Shown here piece by piece: positions 56,379-64,000 of a DNA stretch of 64,000 nucleotides. A model generated the notes under the pieces. It saw only the letters and a list, made by a program, of their open reading frames with translations, was not told where the DNA came from and ran no database searches. A program made the position numbers and the translations under genes. Source of the stretch: Bdellovibrio bacteriovorus (GTDB taxonomy: Bacteria > Bdellovibrionota > Bdellovibrionia > Bdellovibrionales > Bdellovibrionaceae). Position 1 is the stretch's first letter. Every line of letters starts with the position of its first letter. The stretch covers positions 3,705,538 through 3,769,537 of the forward strand of contig NZ_CP020946.1 in NCBI RefSeq assembly GCF_002208115.1, written 5' to 3'.

Positions 56379-56683
56379 TTAGCTGTTTTCAGATGGTGTC
56401 TTCATCTTGCGAAGACGCGCTCTGAAATCAACCCAGTAATCGATCAAGCCAACCACTGCCAGAATCGGCAATAACTGACCGACCAAGATTATGTACGTCA
56501 GAACCCGAATGAACAAACCTGCTCTCATCGAATTCAGAAATACCTCCAACACTGCCAGCCCCTGGAAGAAATAAAGAACGATTGCGACGTTCAAAATATT
56601 TACTGCGAGGATAGCAATGGCCTTACCGCCAAAACTCACCATTGTCAGAAGGAAGGCTGTCATCGCCACCCAAATAAAATAAT
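56379..56683 (-). pseudogene. 3' fragment of a DUF2232 membrane-protein gene
   Basis: The frame (about 100 codons, stop at 56379) encodes the last helices of a DUF2232/YybS-type membrane protein: NILNVAIVLYFFQGLAVLEVFLNS and LPILAVVGLIDYWVDFRARLRK. This family is about 300 residues and typically sits between rpsR and rplI; the first two thirds are missing. A GTG at 56669 could start translation but is probably an internal codon. The 5' break is exactly at the edge of the 18-bp repeat. Confidence 0.8.
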
Positions 56684-56701
56684 GAATACAAGTTCGTCAT
56701 C
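56684..56701 (+). repeat. 18-bp direct repeat, right copy
   Basis: Second copy of GAATACAAGTTCGTCATC; see 55838-55855. Confidence 0.95.
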
Positions 56702-56905
56702 TGTTCAGAAAAAGATTTCGAATGGTCTGAGGAATTCTGCCGTCAACATAATTTATTTGAAAAATTTGTGGTTTTATACAGCCCATCATACGGCCAAGTG
56801 TCTGAACGCTGGTTGGCAGAAAAAATTTTGCAGAAAAATTCATCAGCAAGGTTGCAATTGCAGCTCCATAAGTATATTTGGAATCCCGAAACACGCGGAG
56901 TATAG
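56684..56905 (+). pseudogene. queE: queE, 3' part
   Basis: Starting with the second copy of the 18-bp repeat, the frame continues ...EYKFVI-CSEKDFEWSEEFCRQ and runs 73 codons to a TAG at 56903, ending LQLQLHKYIWNPETRGV, the standard QueE C-terminus. No start codon or ribosome site suits separate expression. Fused to codons 1-139 of the 5' part it gives a normal 212-residue QueE. The frame has no other damage, so the split is recent or is not present in the living genome. Confidence 0.9.
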
Positions 56906-56940
56906 TCTCTAACTATTCAGTCTGAAATTTTGGGAGTTCC

Positions 56941-57240
56941 ATGACGCCGAACCTAAACAGTTCCGATAATCTTTTTGTCGCTAACCTTCAATCTGTAAGC
57001 TTGGAGAAACTAGTTAAAAGCAAACTAGAAGTTCTTTTTGCCCAGCAAAAAGAAGCACAAGTTGAGCTGAACGGTTTGTACAATGTGGTTCTGGAACAAG
57101 TTGAAAAACCTCTTCTTGAGCTGGCTTTGCGCGCCTATAACGGCAATCAGGTGAAAACCGCGCAAATGCTTGGCATCAACCGCAACACCCTTAAGAAGAA
57201 AATTGACAACTATAAGATTCGTGTAAAGAAAATGAACTAG
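56941..57240 (+). CDS. Fis-family DNA-binding protein
   Basis: A 99-residue protein with GGGAG five bases before the ATG. The C-terminal half carries the Fis-type helix-turn-helix: LELALRAYNGNQVKTAQMLG then INRNTLKKKIDNYKI. The N-terminal half is a helical dimer region. Fis proteins bend DNA and act at promoters, origins and recombination sites; small stand-alone Fis proteins of this sort are also found outside gammaproteobacteria with unclear targets. It lies 35 bases after queE, probably its original operon partner. Confidence 0.88.
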   Translation: MTPNLNSSDNLFVANLQSVSLEKLVKSKLEVLFAQQKEAQVELNGLYNVVLEQVEKPLLELALRAYNGNQVKTAQMLGINRNTLKKKIDNYKIRVKKMN

Positions 57241-57261
57241 TATCGTTCAAGTCTTGCATCA

Positions 57262-57303
57262 GCGGGCCACCTAGAACCACCACCACGCACGAGGCCCGCA
57301 AAT
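57262..57303 (+). terminator. Possible terminator after the fis-like gene
   Basis: GCGGGCC (57262-57268) pairs with GGCCCGC (57293-57299) with a 24-base loop, followed by AAATTTT. Moderately convincing. Confidence 0.4.
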
Positions 57304-57342
57304 TTTGAGTTCTATTAATTTTCGTTACTCTAGAGGGGTTCA

Positions 57343-58758
57343 ATGAGTACGCGAATTCCACCACAAAATCTTGATGCCGAACAGTCCATCCTGGGCGGTT
57401 TGATGCTGGATCGCGAAGCTCTCGATCAGGTCGGCGACGTCCTGATGGCCGATGACTTCTATAAACCTGGTCACCAGAAAATCTACGACGCTATCAAGGA
57501 CTTGCACGCCAAGGGCCAGCCTATTGATATCATCACCGTTACCAACGTTCTGCAGTCCCAGGGACACATGGAAGTTGCGGGCGGTCCTGAGTATCTGATC
57601 AGTCTTCTGGATAAGACCATTTCTGCTGCCAATATTTCCACACACGCGAAAATCGTGAAAGACAAAGCGACTTTGCGCCGTCTGATCGCGATCAATTCCT
57701 CGTTGATTGAAAAAGCCTATGATCAGGATTTCGTCGACGTGGAATCCTTCGTGGATCAGGCAGAATCTGAAATCTTCAAAGTGGGCGAGAACAAAACCAA
57801 AACCGGTCTTGTCGGCTCCATGGAAATCGTAAAAGCCTCCATCCAGAAGATCGAGGAGCTTTACAAAAACAAAGCCGAGATCACCGGTCTTGCCACGGGC
57901 TTCAAAAAGCTGGATGAAATGACCGCCGGTCTGCACCCTGGAGAGATGACGATCATCGCCGCTCGTCCGTCCATGGGTAAAACAGCGTTCTCTCTGAATA
58001 TCGCCCAGCACGTGGCACTTCGTCTGAAAAAGACCGTGGCTTACTTCTCCCTGGAGATGGGTAAAGAATCCATGATGATGCGTATGTTGTCTGCGGAATC
58101 CAAAGTCAGCATGAGTGAGATCCGTAACGGCCGTATCCAGGATTCTGCATGGCCGAAACTGATCAACGCCGCCAGCGCGCTTTCTGAGGCCTCCATCTTC
58201 ATCGATGACACGCCAGGGGTTTCACCGTTTGAGATCCGCTCCCGTGCCCGTCGTTTGAAAGCGGAACACGGCCTTGATCTGATCATGATCGACTACTTGC
58301 AGTTGATGAGCATGAAACAAAAGATGCAGTCTCGTGAGCAAGAGGTTGCCGAAATCTCCAAGTCCCTGAAAGCCATCGCCAAGGAATTGCAGATTCCAGT
58401 TATTGCACTAGCCCAGTTGAATCGTGGGGTTGAGGGACGTACCGAGAAAAAACCTATGCTTTCTGACCTGCGTGAATCCGGATCCATCGAGCAGGATGCC
58501 GACGTTATCATGATGCTTTATCGTGATGACTACTACGACAAAGAAAATCCGGACAAACAAGGTCACGCCGAAGTGATCGTGGGTAAGCAGCGTAACGGTG
58601 CCACCGGCCCTGTGAAAATGCGCTTCGACGCCCAATACAATAGATTCCGTGATGCAGATCCGGAAGGCAGCCCGGTGAGTCCACTGCCTCCACCGCAGGC
58701 GCCCCCACCAATGCCGGGCGGCAGACCTAAAAACTTTGCACCGGGTTCAACGGTCTAA
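57343..58758 (+). CDS. dnaB: Replicative DNA helicase DnaB
   Basis: DnaB is the hexameric helicase that opens the replication fork. The 471-residue chain has the N-terminal helical domain (PPQNLDAEQSILGGLMLDRE), the RecA-like motor with Walker A ARPSMGKTAF, the MIDYLQLM strand, LAQLNRGVEGR and DLRESGSIEQDAD. A Pro-rich tail ends the protein. GAGGGG precedes the ATG. In many genomes dnaB follows rplI directly; here they are separated and in opposite directions. Confidence 0.97.
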   Translation: MSTRIPPQNLDAEQSILGGLMLDREALDQVGDVLMADDFYKPGHQKIYDAIKDLHAKGQPIDIITVTNVLQSQGHMEVAGGPEYLISLLDKTISAANISTHAKIVKDKATLRRLIAINSSLIEKAYDQDFVDVESFVDQAESEIFKVGENKTKTGLVGSMEIVKASIQKIEELYKNKAEITGLATGFKKLDEMTAGLHPGEMTIIAARPSMGKTAFSLNIAQHVALRLKKTVAYFSLEMGKESMMMRMLSAESKVSMSEIRNGRIQDSAWPKLINAASALSEASIFIDDTPGVSPFEIRSRARRLKAEHGLDLIMIDYLQLMSMKQKMQSREQEVAEISKSLKAIAKELQIPVIALAQLNRGVEGRTEKKPMLSDLRESGSIEQDADVIMMLYRDDYYDKENPDKQGHAEVIVGKQRNGATGPVKMRFDAQYNRFRDADPEGSPVSPLPPPQAPPPMPGGRPKNFAPGSTV

Positions 58759-58772
58759 CATAATGGGGTCCT

Positions 58773-59699
58773 ATGGGGCCCCTTTTTCATTTCTTCCGTC
58801 GCAAACACAAACAAGAATTCAAACCCGTCGTTTTAGTCACGGGATGTTCCACTGGCATCGGCTTGGCCGTCGCCCACCTGTTACGCCGGCATCCTGAGTA
58901 CCGTCTGGTGCTGACCGCGCGGGAAAAGAGTCTCGATAAACTTCGTGATGAATTTCTGGAGGACGAACGCCTGCTGATCCGTCCGCTGGACGTGACCTCA
59001 GAATCCGATCGCCTGCTTTTGGTGAATGAAGTCAGCAAAATCTGGGGCGGCATCGACATTCTGATCAACAATGCCGGCATCTCTTATCGTGCGGTCGTTG
59101 AACACATGACTGAAAAAGACGAAGAGCTGCAAATGGCCACCAACTATTTCGGGCCGATGGGTTTGATTCGTCTGTGCCTTCCACACATGCGCGAAACGGG
59201 CAGAGGAAAGATCATCAACGTGTCTTCCGTCAGCGGGATGCTGGCGATGCCGACAATGTCCTCGTACTCAGCTTCGAAATTCGCACTGGAAGGCGCTTCC
59301 GAGGCCCTGTGGTACGAGATGCGCCCGTTTGGTGTGACGATCTCCCTGGTGCAACCAGGCTTCATTCACAGCCCGTCCCACAAGAATGTCTATCACACGC
59401 AGAATTCGGACCCGACCCGCAACTGGAGCGGTCCTTACTGCGATTTCTACAAGAACATGACCCCGTTTGTGGAAAAGATGATGAACATGTCGCTGACCAC
59501 TCCGGAAAAGGTCGCCAAACAGATTCTGCACACCATGAAGACCGAAAACCCGCCGCTGTGGATTCCGGCCACCCTGGATGCGACGGTGTTTTATTATATC
59601 CGCCGTTTGCTGCCAAGACGGGTGCTTTTGCCGTTCCTGTACTGGTGTCTGCCAGGGGCGCGGCATTGGGCCAAAGAACACACCCACAGGCGTTCTTAG
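58773..59699 (+). CDS. Short-chain dehydrogenase/reductase
   Basis: A 308-residue classical SDR starting 14 bases after dnaB, probably cotranscribed. NAD(P)-binding TGCSTGIG (23-30), NNAG (99-102), the catalytic Ser in INVSSVSG and Tyr165-x3-Lys169 (YSASK) are all present. The C-terminal extension (about 255-300) has a hydrophobic, Arg-rich stretch (YYIRRLLPRRVLLPFLYW) that may touch membranes, as in SDRs acting on lipid or steroid-like substrates. Substrate unknown. Confidence 0.9.
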   Translation: MGPLFHFFRRKHKQEFKPVVLVTGCSTGIGLAVAHLLRRHPEYRLVLTAREKSLDKLRDEFLEDERLLIRPLDVTSESDRLLLVNEVSKIWGGIDILINNAGISYRAVVEHMTEKDEELQMATNYFGPMGLIRLCLPHMRETGRGKIINVSSVSGMLAMPTMSSYSASKFALEGASEALWYEMRPFGVTISLVQPGFIHSPSHKNVYHTQNSDPTRNWSGPYCDFYKNMTPFVEKMMNMSLTTPEKVAKQILHTMKTENPPLWIPATLDATVFYYIRRLLPRRVLLPFLYWCLPGARHWAKEHTHRRS

Positions 59700-59813
59700 G
59701 CTGCCAACTGGACCTTGGACTTGTTTCGGGGTTTGGGGTTGAGTTCCCGTTAACCTCTTGATGGACTGAAGTCGTCTTCAATTAGAGACCTTTGAAAAGC
59801 ATGGAGGCTGATC

Positions 59814-60017
59814 ATGGGAAATAATCTGGCGAAGACAGTGGTTGCGGCAACTGGACTGCCTCAGGACCCTGTCGAAAGAGAATTCAATAGTTTGCTTGAA
59901 AAGCACGGGAAAAACCCCGACAGCCTGACGCTGGAAGAACTGCGAGAGGTGATGGCGGAATACCTGCAGATGGTCTTCCTGGAAATGCATGTGGAAGACG
60001 GCGCCGAAAGCGCTTAA
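59814..60017 (+). CDS. Small acidic protein of unknown function
   Basis: A 67-residue protein with a good ribosome site (GGAGG, six bases) and its own terminator. Mostly helical and acidic (LTLEELREVMAEYLQMVFLEMHVED). No signal peptide or known family. The opposing frame on the minus strand lacks such support. Confidence 0.7.
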   Translation: MGNNLAKTVVAATGLPQDPVEREFNSLLEKHGKNPDSLTLEELREVMAEYLQMVFLEMHVEDGAESA

Positions 60018-60035
60018 TCGATTCACACCTTAAAA

Positions 60036-60072
60036 CGAAAAAAGCCACACTATCTCAGTGTGGCTTTTTTAT
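60036..60072. terminator. Bidirectional terminator
   Basis: AAAAAAGCCACACT (60038-60051) pairs with AGTGTGGCTTTTTT (60057-60070). Shared by the small acidic protein gene and the convergent protease gene. Confidence 0.92.
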
Positions 60073-60090
60073 TTTCAAACTTAGCAGGAA

Positions 60091-60966
60091 CTATTTCGCT
60101 GCGACCGCTGTTTGTTTTGCTCTTTTTTGCAGAGTCTTCATCGCACCATTGATGAAGTCAGCCTGGGATTTCACTTTCGTGTAAACACTCACCAAAGAGC
60201 AGTCATCTTTACCGTCTTTACCGGCACCACGGCTGGTGATACCCCAAACGTACTGCTGACCTTTGACTTCCAGGAACGCCGGACCACCGGAATCACCGTG
60301 GCAGGCACCTTTGCCTTGGGACTGATCCAAAAGGATTTCAGTTTTACCGAAGGATTCAACGATTTCCACATCCACTTTACGAAGACGGTCGTCAGATTTC
60401 GTGTTCACACCGTCTGTTTCGATCAGACCGTAACCAGCCAAAGTCACTTTCGTGCCTGGAACCAGCAGGGATTCGTCAGACAAGAACTTCGCCACTTTGT
60501 AGCCCGGAGCCATTGCGCCTGCGAACTTCAAAACCGCCACGTCGTTGGCGTCTTCACCTTGCTCGCCCATTTTACCGTAGTCTTCATGAACGACGGCATC
60601 GGTCACCAGGCGAACATCAGCTCTTTCCATTTTGTTGATGTCGGTGTTGAAAATAATATAGATAGCCACTTCTTTGTATTCTTCACCCACAACCGGAACG
60701 CAGTGACCCGCAGTCAGAACCATGTTGTTTTTAAGCAGAGAACCCGTGCAGATGAAGGAACCTTCCTGACCATCCTGAGTTTGCACAGAGGCGATAATAG
60801 CCACTGTGGTCTTTGCGATGGAATCAGAAGTCTCTACCGGCTCACCGCCGATAATGCTTGTGCCTTGAGTGTTAACCGCGTTTTGAGAAGCCGGTGAACA
60901 CGCCACCAAACCTGCCAGAACCGTCGTCGTCAGAACCAATGCTTTAGATACGTTGATCAGTTTCAT
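60091..60966 (-). CDS. Trypsin-like serine protease lipoprotein
   Basis: Start at the ATG at 60966 (AGGGGG upstream), 291 residues. The signal ends in lipobox LVAC (Cys23), so the mature enzyme is lipid-anchored. The S1 domain begins at IIGG (38-41), the usual activation site, and the triad is complete: His88 in LTAGHC, Asp142 in NDVAVLK, Ser226 in HGDSGGPA. It contrasts with the inactive trypsin-fold protein at 24930-25724. Last complete gene of the host chromosome before the chimeric end. Confidence 0.93.
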   Translation of the reverse strand: MKLINVSKALVLTTTVLAGLVACSPASQNAVNTQGTSIIGGEPVETSDSIAKTTVAIIASVQTQDGQEGSFICTGSLLKNNMVLTAGHCVPVVGEEYKEVAIYIIFNTDINKMERADVRLVTDAVVHEDYGKMGEQGEDANDVAVLKFAGAMAPGYKVAKFLSDESLLVPGTKVTLAGYGLIETDGVNTKSDDRLRKVDVEIVESFGKTEILLDQSQGKGACHGDSGGPAFLEVKGQQYVWGITSRGAGKDGKDDCSLVSVYTKVKSQADFINGAMKTLQKRAKQTAVAAK

Positions 60967-61059
60967 GTCGCCCCCTACCTTCCCCAAAAGGTGAGGCCGT
61001 TAAACACCCAAAATGGCACCGGTGCAATACAATTTTTCAAATGTGGTCCATAAAAAAGT

Positions 61060-61091
61060 CTTATGGATAAAAAGAAAAGGGACCCTTGTGG
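61060..61091 (-). terminator. Half of a terminator, cut at the chimeric junction
   Basis: AAAAGGGACCCTTGTGG (61075-61091) is the left arm and loop of the hairpin that is complete at 55857-55881. On the minus strand it is followed by TTTTCTTTTT, a full T-run. The right arm is missing; the sequence changes to foreign DNA at about 61,091. I infer that rplI lies beyond this point in the real genome. Confidence 0.7.
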
Positions 61092-61209
61092 ATGGGGGCA
61101 AGTGCAGGGATGTGCCGGATGGATCCACAATCATATAAATCCCTCCATACAAGGCAGTAATAACAACTACCAATAACATGGCAATCGTCAGTTGACGGGC
61201 AGCTTTCAT
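61092..61209 (-). pseudogene. Foreign fragment: N-terminus of a small membrane protein
   Basis: From the ATG at 61209 about 34 residues (MKAARQLTIAML ... YMIVDPSGTSLHL) resemble the start of small membrane proteins with a GG-x-x-x-I-x-DPSG motif, common in Bacteroidota. The frame then runs into host sequence. Part of the chimeric end. Confidence 0.5.
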
Positions 61210-61239
61210 GGCTAGCGGTTTTGTAGACCCTATTAAGTT

Positions 61240-61344
61240 GCGGTGGGTATAGGTGGAGACGATGATCGCCTCGTCGCCCAGGGTCTGGCGCACGAGGTCC
61301 ATCGCCTCGGTCATGGTTTCAGCCTGGAAGGTCTTGAGCCGCAT
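61240..61344 (-). pseudogene. Foreign fragment: FlhF N-terminus
   Basis: About 34 codons from the ATG at 61344 (MRLKTFQAETMTEAMDLVRQ, then TLGDEAIIVST) match the beginning of the flagellar GTPase FlhF, alphaproteobacterial in style. It is fused in frame to the unrelated membrane-protein leader, which no natural gene would do. Confidence 0.6.
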
Positions 61345-61399
61345 CTGTCAGCCCGTCCTCAGATCTGCGCCACCGTCCGAAGCTTGGCCTTCGGATGGA

Positions 61400-61557
61400 T
61401 TTTCCTTCAGCAACTGGCCGAAGCGCTGCCGCGTCAGATGGCCGCTCTCGCCGCGCGAGGGAAACAGCCAGGGCGAGGTCTTGCCTTCGATGAAGTCGCT
61501 GCGCCAGCCGGCATAGTCCTCGATGGCCTGCCGCGCCGGCTCGCTCAGCGGCACCAG
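61400..61557 (-). pseudogene. Foreign fragment: tyrosine recombinase (XerC/D type)
   Basis: The minus strand encodes LVPLSEPARQAIEDYAGWR then LFPSRGESGHLTRQRFGQLL, a segment from the middle of a XerC/XerD-type recombinase, without the catalytic His-Arg-Tyr part. High GC, unlike the host. Confidence 0.55.
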
Positions 61558-61562
61558 CGGGG

Positions 61563-61882
61563 GGGGAGGAAAAACAGCGCTTGTGTTTGGGGGCAGCAAG
61601 GGCATGGGCCGTGCCTGTGCGCAGCAGCTTTCACAGGAGGGCGTCAAGGTCTTCATCGCCGCCCGCACAGAGGAAACTCTGGCACGGGCTGCCGCGGAAA
61701 TCTCCGCGCAGACCGGCCATGAAGTCCGCTACGTCGTGGCCAACATCACGACGCCCGCCGGGCGTGATGCCGCACTGGCGGCATGTCCTTCGCCGGACAT
61801 CCTTGTGAACAACGCTGACGGCGCGCCGCCCGGGGATTTTCGCCAATGGACGCCCGCAGACTGGCATGCCGCACTCGATTAG
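61563..61882 (+). pseudogene. Foreign fragment: short-chain dehydrogenase
   Basis: The plus strand encodes an SDR without its start: GKTALVFGGSKGMGRACAQQ, then AARTEETLARAAAEIS, and PDILVNNADGAPPGDF, stopping after ...WHAALD at a junction. High GC, proteobacterial in style. Confidence 0.6.
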
Positions 61883-61927
61883 ACTGGACCGCTGGACTCC
61901 AACACGACGTTCGGATAGGATTCAGGC

Positions 61928-62015
61928 ATGAATTCTACCAAACAACCGTTTGATTGGGTGCCTACCCCTGAACTGATTGCGCAATCAAACCTCACGGCAT
62001 TCCTGCACACAGTAG
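61928..62015 (+). pseudogene. Foreign fragment: acetoacetyl-CoA synthetase N-terminus
   Basis: About 28 codons from the ATG at 61928 (FDWVPTPELIAQSNLTAFL) look like the start of acetoacetyl-CoA synthetase. Sequence then changes to the Bacteroidota-like segment. Confidence 0.45.
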
Positions 62016-62019
62016 GCGA

Positions 62020-62353
62020 ATCCGGGCTGTCCGGTGGGCATCATATTCGGACCGAGTGGAATAAACGCCACAATGGTAATCAGACAAATGCAGAGCAGGG
62101 TATAGAGCAGGCCGCCCATTTTAAAGAAATCAACCATGGCAGCATACACAATACCGGCAGCAATTAATGTGGGTATGGTGAAATAAATGATGGAATTGAT
62201 GTTTACGTATTCGGCAAACTCATAACCGGTGATCTTGCGGTATACCAGGTCGAAAATAAGGTTGATAACGGTGGTGCCGATGCCCACAAATAAACCGCCC
62301 AGGATACCACGGGTAGCCATGGAGTACTGGTAGGGGGAAGTTCCTGTTTCCAT
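62020..62353 (-). pseudogene. Foreign fragment: DUF4199-like membrane protein
   Basis: From the ATG at 62353 the minus strand encodes a membrane protein with SMATRGILGGLFVGIGTTVI and later LLYTLLCICLITIVAFIPLG, in the style of Bacteroidota DUF4199 proteins. Its C-terminus is lost at the junction near 62,020. Confidence 0.55.
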
Positions 62354-62484
62354 ATCGATAGGTTTTAGTGTCAGAAGAAGAGTTCTGCTTACCTGATGCG
62401 AGCGGAAAATGCCTGGCTGGAATAAAACCAATTGTACGGTACAATTGCCTGTGAGTAAGATACAAATAGTCTGCTGTTCCTGCA

Positions 62485-62522
62485 AATAAAAGCCTCCCTG
62501 TTATGCAACAGGGAGGCTTTTT
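62485..62522 (-). terminator. Terminator in the foreign segment
   Basis: AAAGCCTCCCTGTT (62489-62502) and AACAGGGAGGCTTT (62507-62520) form a 14-bp stem with a 4-base loop and T on both sides; it follows the MBOAT fragment. Confidence 0.85.
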
Positions 62523-62535
62523 AACAATAGGGGTT

Positions 62536-63225
62536 TTAAAACTGGAAGTATATAAAAGATCCGCTGCTTTCCTGGCTGAGGATCAGCAGGATGAGCAGTA
62601 TGGCCCATACCAGTCCCAGTAACCAGGATGGTAATTTTCCGGCTGTGGCCAGCACACTGGTATTGCGCATCCGCCAATGGCAAAGCACCATACCTACAAT
62701 GATTACCGATACACTGATGACCTGCAGGGTAGACAGTACAATCTCCCCCTTACTGTTCTGGGTGAACATAGCCGTGAGCAATTGCCAGGCCGATGTAAAG
62801 TCCGGCGCGCGGAAGAATACCCAGGTCACGTTCACCAGGAAGAATACAAACAGGGCTTTCACAAAACCCAGTCGCATCGACACCCCGGCTACCTGTGCAT
62901 TTTGCAGGCCTGCATTGGGTTTCATGCCCTGTATAAATCTTTCGATACTCAGGTATAAACCATGCAATGCGCCCCATACGACAAAAGTCCAGTTGGCGCC
63001 ATGCCATAAACCGCCGAGCAGCATGGTGATCATGAGGTTGATATATGTGCGTACGGGTCCTTTGCGGTTACCGCCGATGGGTATATAGAGATAATCGCGC
63101 AGCCAGGCCGAGAGGGTAATATGCCACCTGCGCCAGAAATCAGAAAATCCTGTTGCACCATAGGGATAACGGAAATTCTCGGGCAGGGTAAAACCCATAC
63201 AGGCAGCCACACCAATAGCAGGGTC
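62536..63225 (-). pseudogene. Foreign fragment: MBOAT-family acyltransferase, 3' part
   Basis: About 230 codons ending at 62536 encode the C-terminal half of an alginate-O-acetylation-type MBOAT protein: [30 protein letters not shown], and the catalytic-His region LLGGLWHGANWTFVVWGALH. Bacteroidota-like. The start is lost at a junction near 63,225. Confidence 0.7.
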
Positions 63226-63458
63226 CGGCCCGGCAGCCGAAGCGCTGGCCGTGCGGCTGAATGCGCTGACCAACGAGCTGGAACGCGGCTGGGTTTGCGA
63301 GGCGAGCGGCGACGGCACCATGACTCGGGCTTGAGGGAAAAGCGGATGGGCGAGTCGCCTTGCAGCGACATCTTCAAGACCTTGGAAACCATGCCAGGCG
63401 CCGCCCAGGGACCTGCAAAACTGGGGCAAAGGCCCCCGGCGTTGCCAAAGCTGGTTTC

Positions 63459-64000
63459 ATCGCCGCTCCGAACTGCGTCGCCGGTTTTGCAAATAAGATC
63501 GACGCCGGCCCCCTTGAACATAGGAGCCCCTGCAACGCGGGCGATTCGGGCAATACGCAGGCAATCGATGCCCTGCACCACGCCGGCATTCGTCGCAAAC
63601 ACTTCCCGCCCGGAAGGGCTAGGTTCAAGGGCTATGTTGCTGGGACCCTGTGCCTGAATGATCTGCTCCATGGCTTGCATTGCAGCGCCGCTGACAAGCA
63701 GTTCGCGCGCCCTGTGTATGCCCTGGCCACCTTTTACCGATATATCGCTTTCGATCAGTGCGCCGGCGAGAAGCAGGGCGCGATCGCGTAGATCGGCCGG
63801 CGCAGCTGGGTCATTGCGCAGCACGGCCATGACATCACGCGCCTCTAGCACAGGTCCGATGCCGCGCCCAATGGGTTGCCGTCCGTCGGTCATCCGTATA
63901 TCGAGGCTTAGGCCCAGCTGGCCTCCGACATGTTCAAATAATTTGCGTAAACGGGCAGCTTCGACAGCGTTGCGTACTTTTGCCGTCGGCCCGATTGGAA
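63459..64000 (-). pseudogene. Foreign fragment: thymidine phosphorylase-like (DeoA)
   Basis: The minus strand from beyond 64,000 to about 63,459 encodes part of a pyrimidine/AMP phosphorylase: [33 protein letters not shown], and [20 protein letters not shown] near the end. It then enters unrelated sequence. High GC, proteobacterial style. The stretch 63,226-63,458 between this and MBOAT holds further short fragments I cannot assign. Confidence 0.6.

Larger units (their letters stand above)
55856..56683. other. 828-bp inserted segment carrying rplI
   Basis: The segment holds, on the minus strand, the 3' end of a DUF2232 gene, complete rplI and the hairpin of its terminator. It has no transposase, inverted ends or tRNA, so it is not a known mobile element. 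Its first 17 bases (AAAAGGGACCCTTGTGG) recur at 61075-61091, where the terminator's T-run is longer. This points to that locus as the donor. Confidence 0.85.

Noticed and set aside
55856..56683. Insertion sequence or integron cassette in queE
   Set aside because: No transposase, terminal inverted repeats or attC-like site; the content is core ribosomal-protein DNA.
61000..61344. A single 114-residue gene
   Set aside because: The frame fuses FlhF, a membrane-protein leader and host intergenic sequence across junctions, so it is a chimera.
61092..64000. Horizontally acquired gene island
   Set aside because: Nearly every gene is truncated at arbitrary points and sources alternate over a few hundred bases, with no integrase-att structure; assembly or amplification chimera is the simpler explanation.

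Overview
The window is almost entirely one bacterial chromosome, best matched to Bdellovibrio bacteriovorus or a very close relative. The clearest marker is a 64-codon gene at 41915-42109 encoding a bare histone fold that I recognise as the Bdellovibrio histone (HBb, Bd0055 type). Other traits fit: about 50% GC, many secreted proteases and envelope proteins, frequent TTG/GTG starts, and a dense core-gene layout. Bases 1 to about 61,091 read as this organism. From about 61,091 to 64,000 the sequence is a patchwork of unrelated gene fragments (Bacteroidota-like and proteobacterial) and should be treated as a chimeric contig end, not as genome content.

Layout. 1-2.2 kb: a divergent pair of envelope genes. 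2.2-4.3 kb: groES-groEL with a clear promoter and a palindrome at the predicted start point. 4.4-12.6 kb: small secreted or unknown proteins, tRNA-Asn, tRNA-Arg and tRNA-Ser(GCU), queF, a large lipoprotein-like protein, guaD, and a papain-like protease with a small secreted partner. 12.7-16.7 kb: a secreted HExxH protein gene overlapping a membrane class III nucleotidyl cyclase gene. 16.7-23.1 kb: DedA protein, lipoprotein, tRNA-Ser(UGA) next to serS, and a large TPR protein. 23.3-25.7 kb: a sigma-54 promoter driving a small secreted protein, a polysaccharide deacetylase, and a trypsin-fold protein that has lost its catalytic triad. 25.8-32 kb: murA-prmC-prfA, rpmE and rho. 32.3-34.1 kb: PilZ protein and a FimV-like LysM protein. 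34.2-38.8 kb: gatC-gatA-gatB-ppx-DUF192 operon. 38.9-48.2 kb: ligA, an astacin protease, the histone, a phosphoesterase, murD, a large periplasmic protein and transaldolase. 48.3-52.9 kb: a tightly overlapping operon DUF3108-like - TPR - lptM-like - dapF - dapA - dapB - folK-like. 52.9-61 kb: ftsK, an interrupted queE, rplI, fis-like, dnaB, an SDR and a canonical trypsin-like protease.

The most unusual structure is at 55.4-56.9 kb. queE is cut in two by an 828-bp segment carrying rplI, its terminator and the 3' end of a DUF2232 membrane-protein gene. The segment is flanked by an 18-bp direct repeat; removing one repeat plus the segment restores a perfect 212-residue QueE. The left edge of the segment shares 17 bases with the last host sequence at 61,075-61,091, where a terminator is cut off mid-hairpin. 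The simplest reading is that the normal rpsF-rpsR-DUF2232-rplI locus lies just beyond 61,091 and that part of it was copied into queE, either in the organism or by amplification or assembly error.

Functional links: queE and queF belong to queuosine synthesis; dapF/dapA/dapB, murA, murD and ftsK cover diaminopimelate and peptidoglycan synthesis and chromosome segregation; prfA/prmC, gatCAB, serS, rho, rplI and rpmE serve gene expression; and several exported hydrolases fit a predatory life style, although no predatory role is proven by sequence alone.
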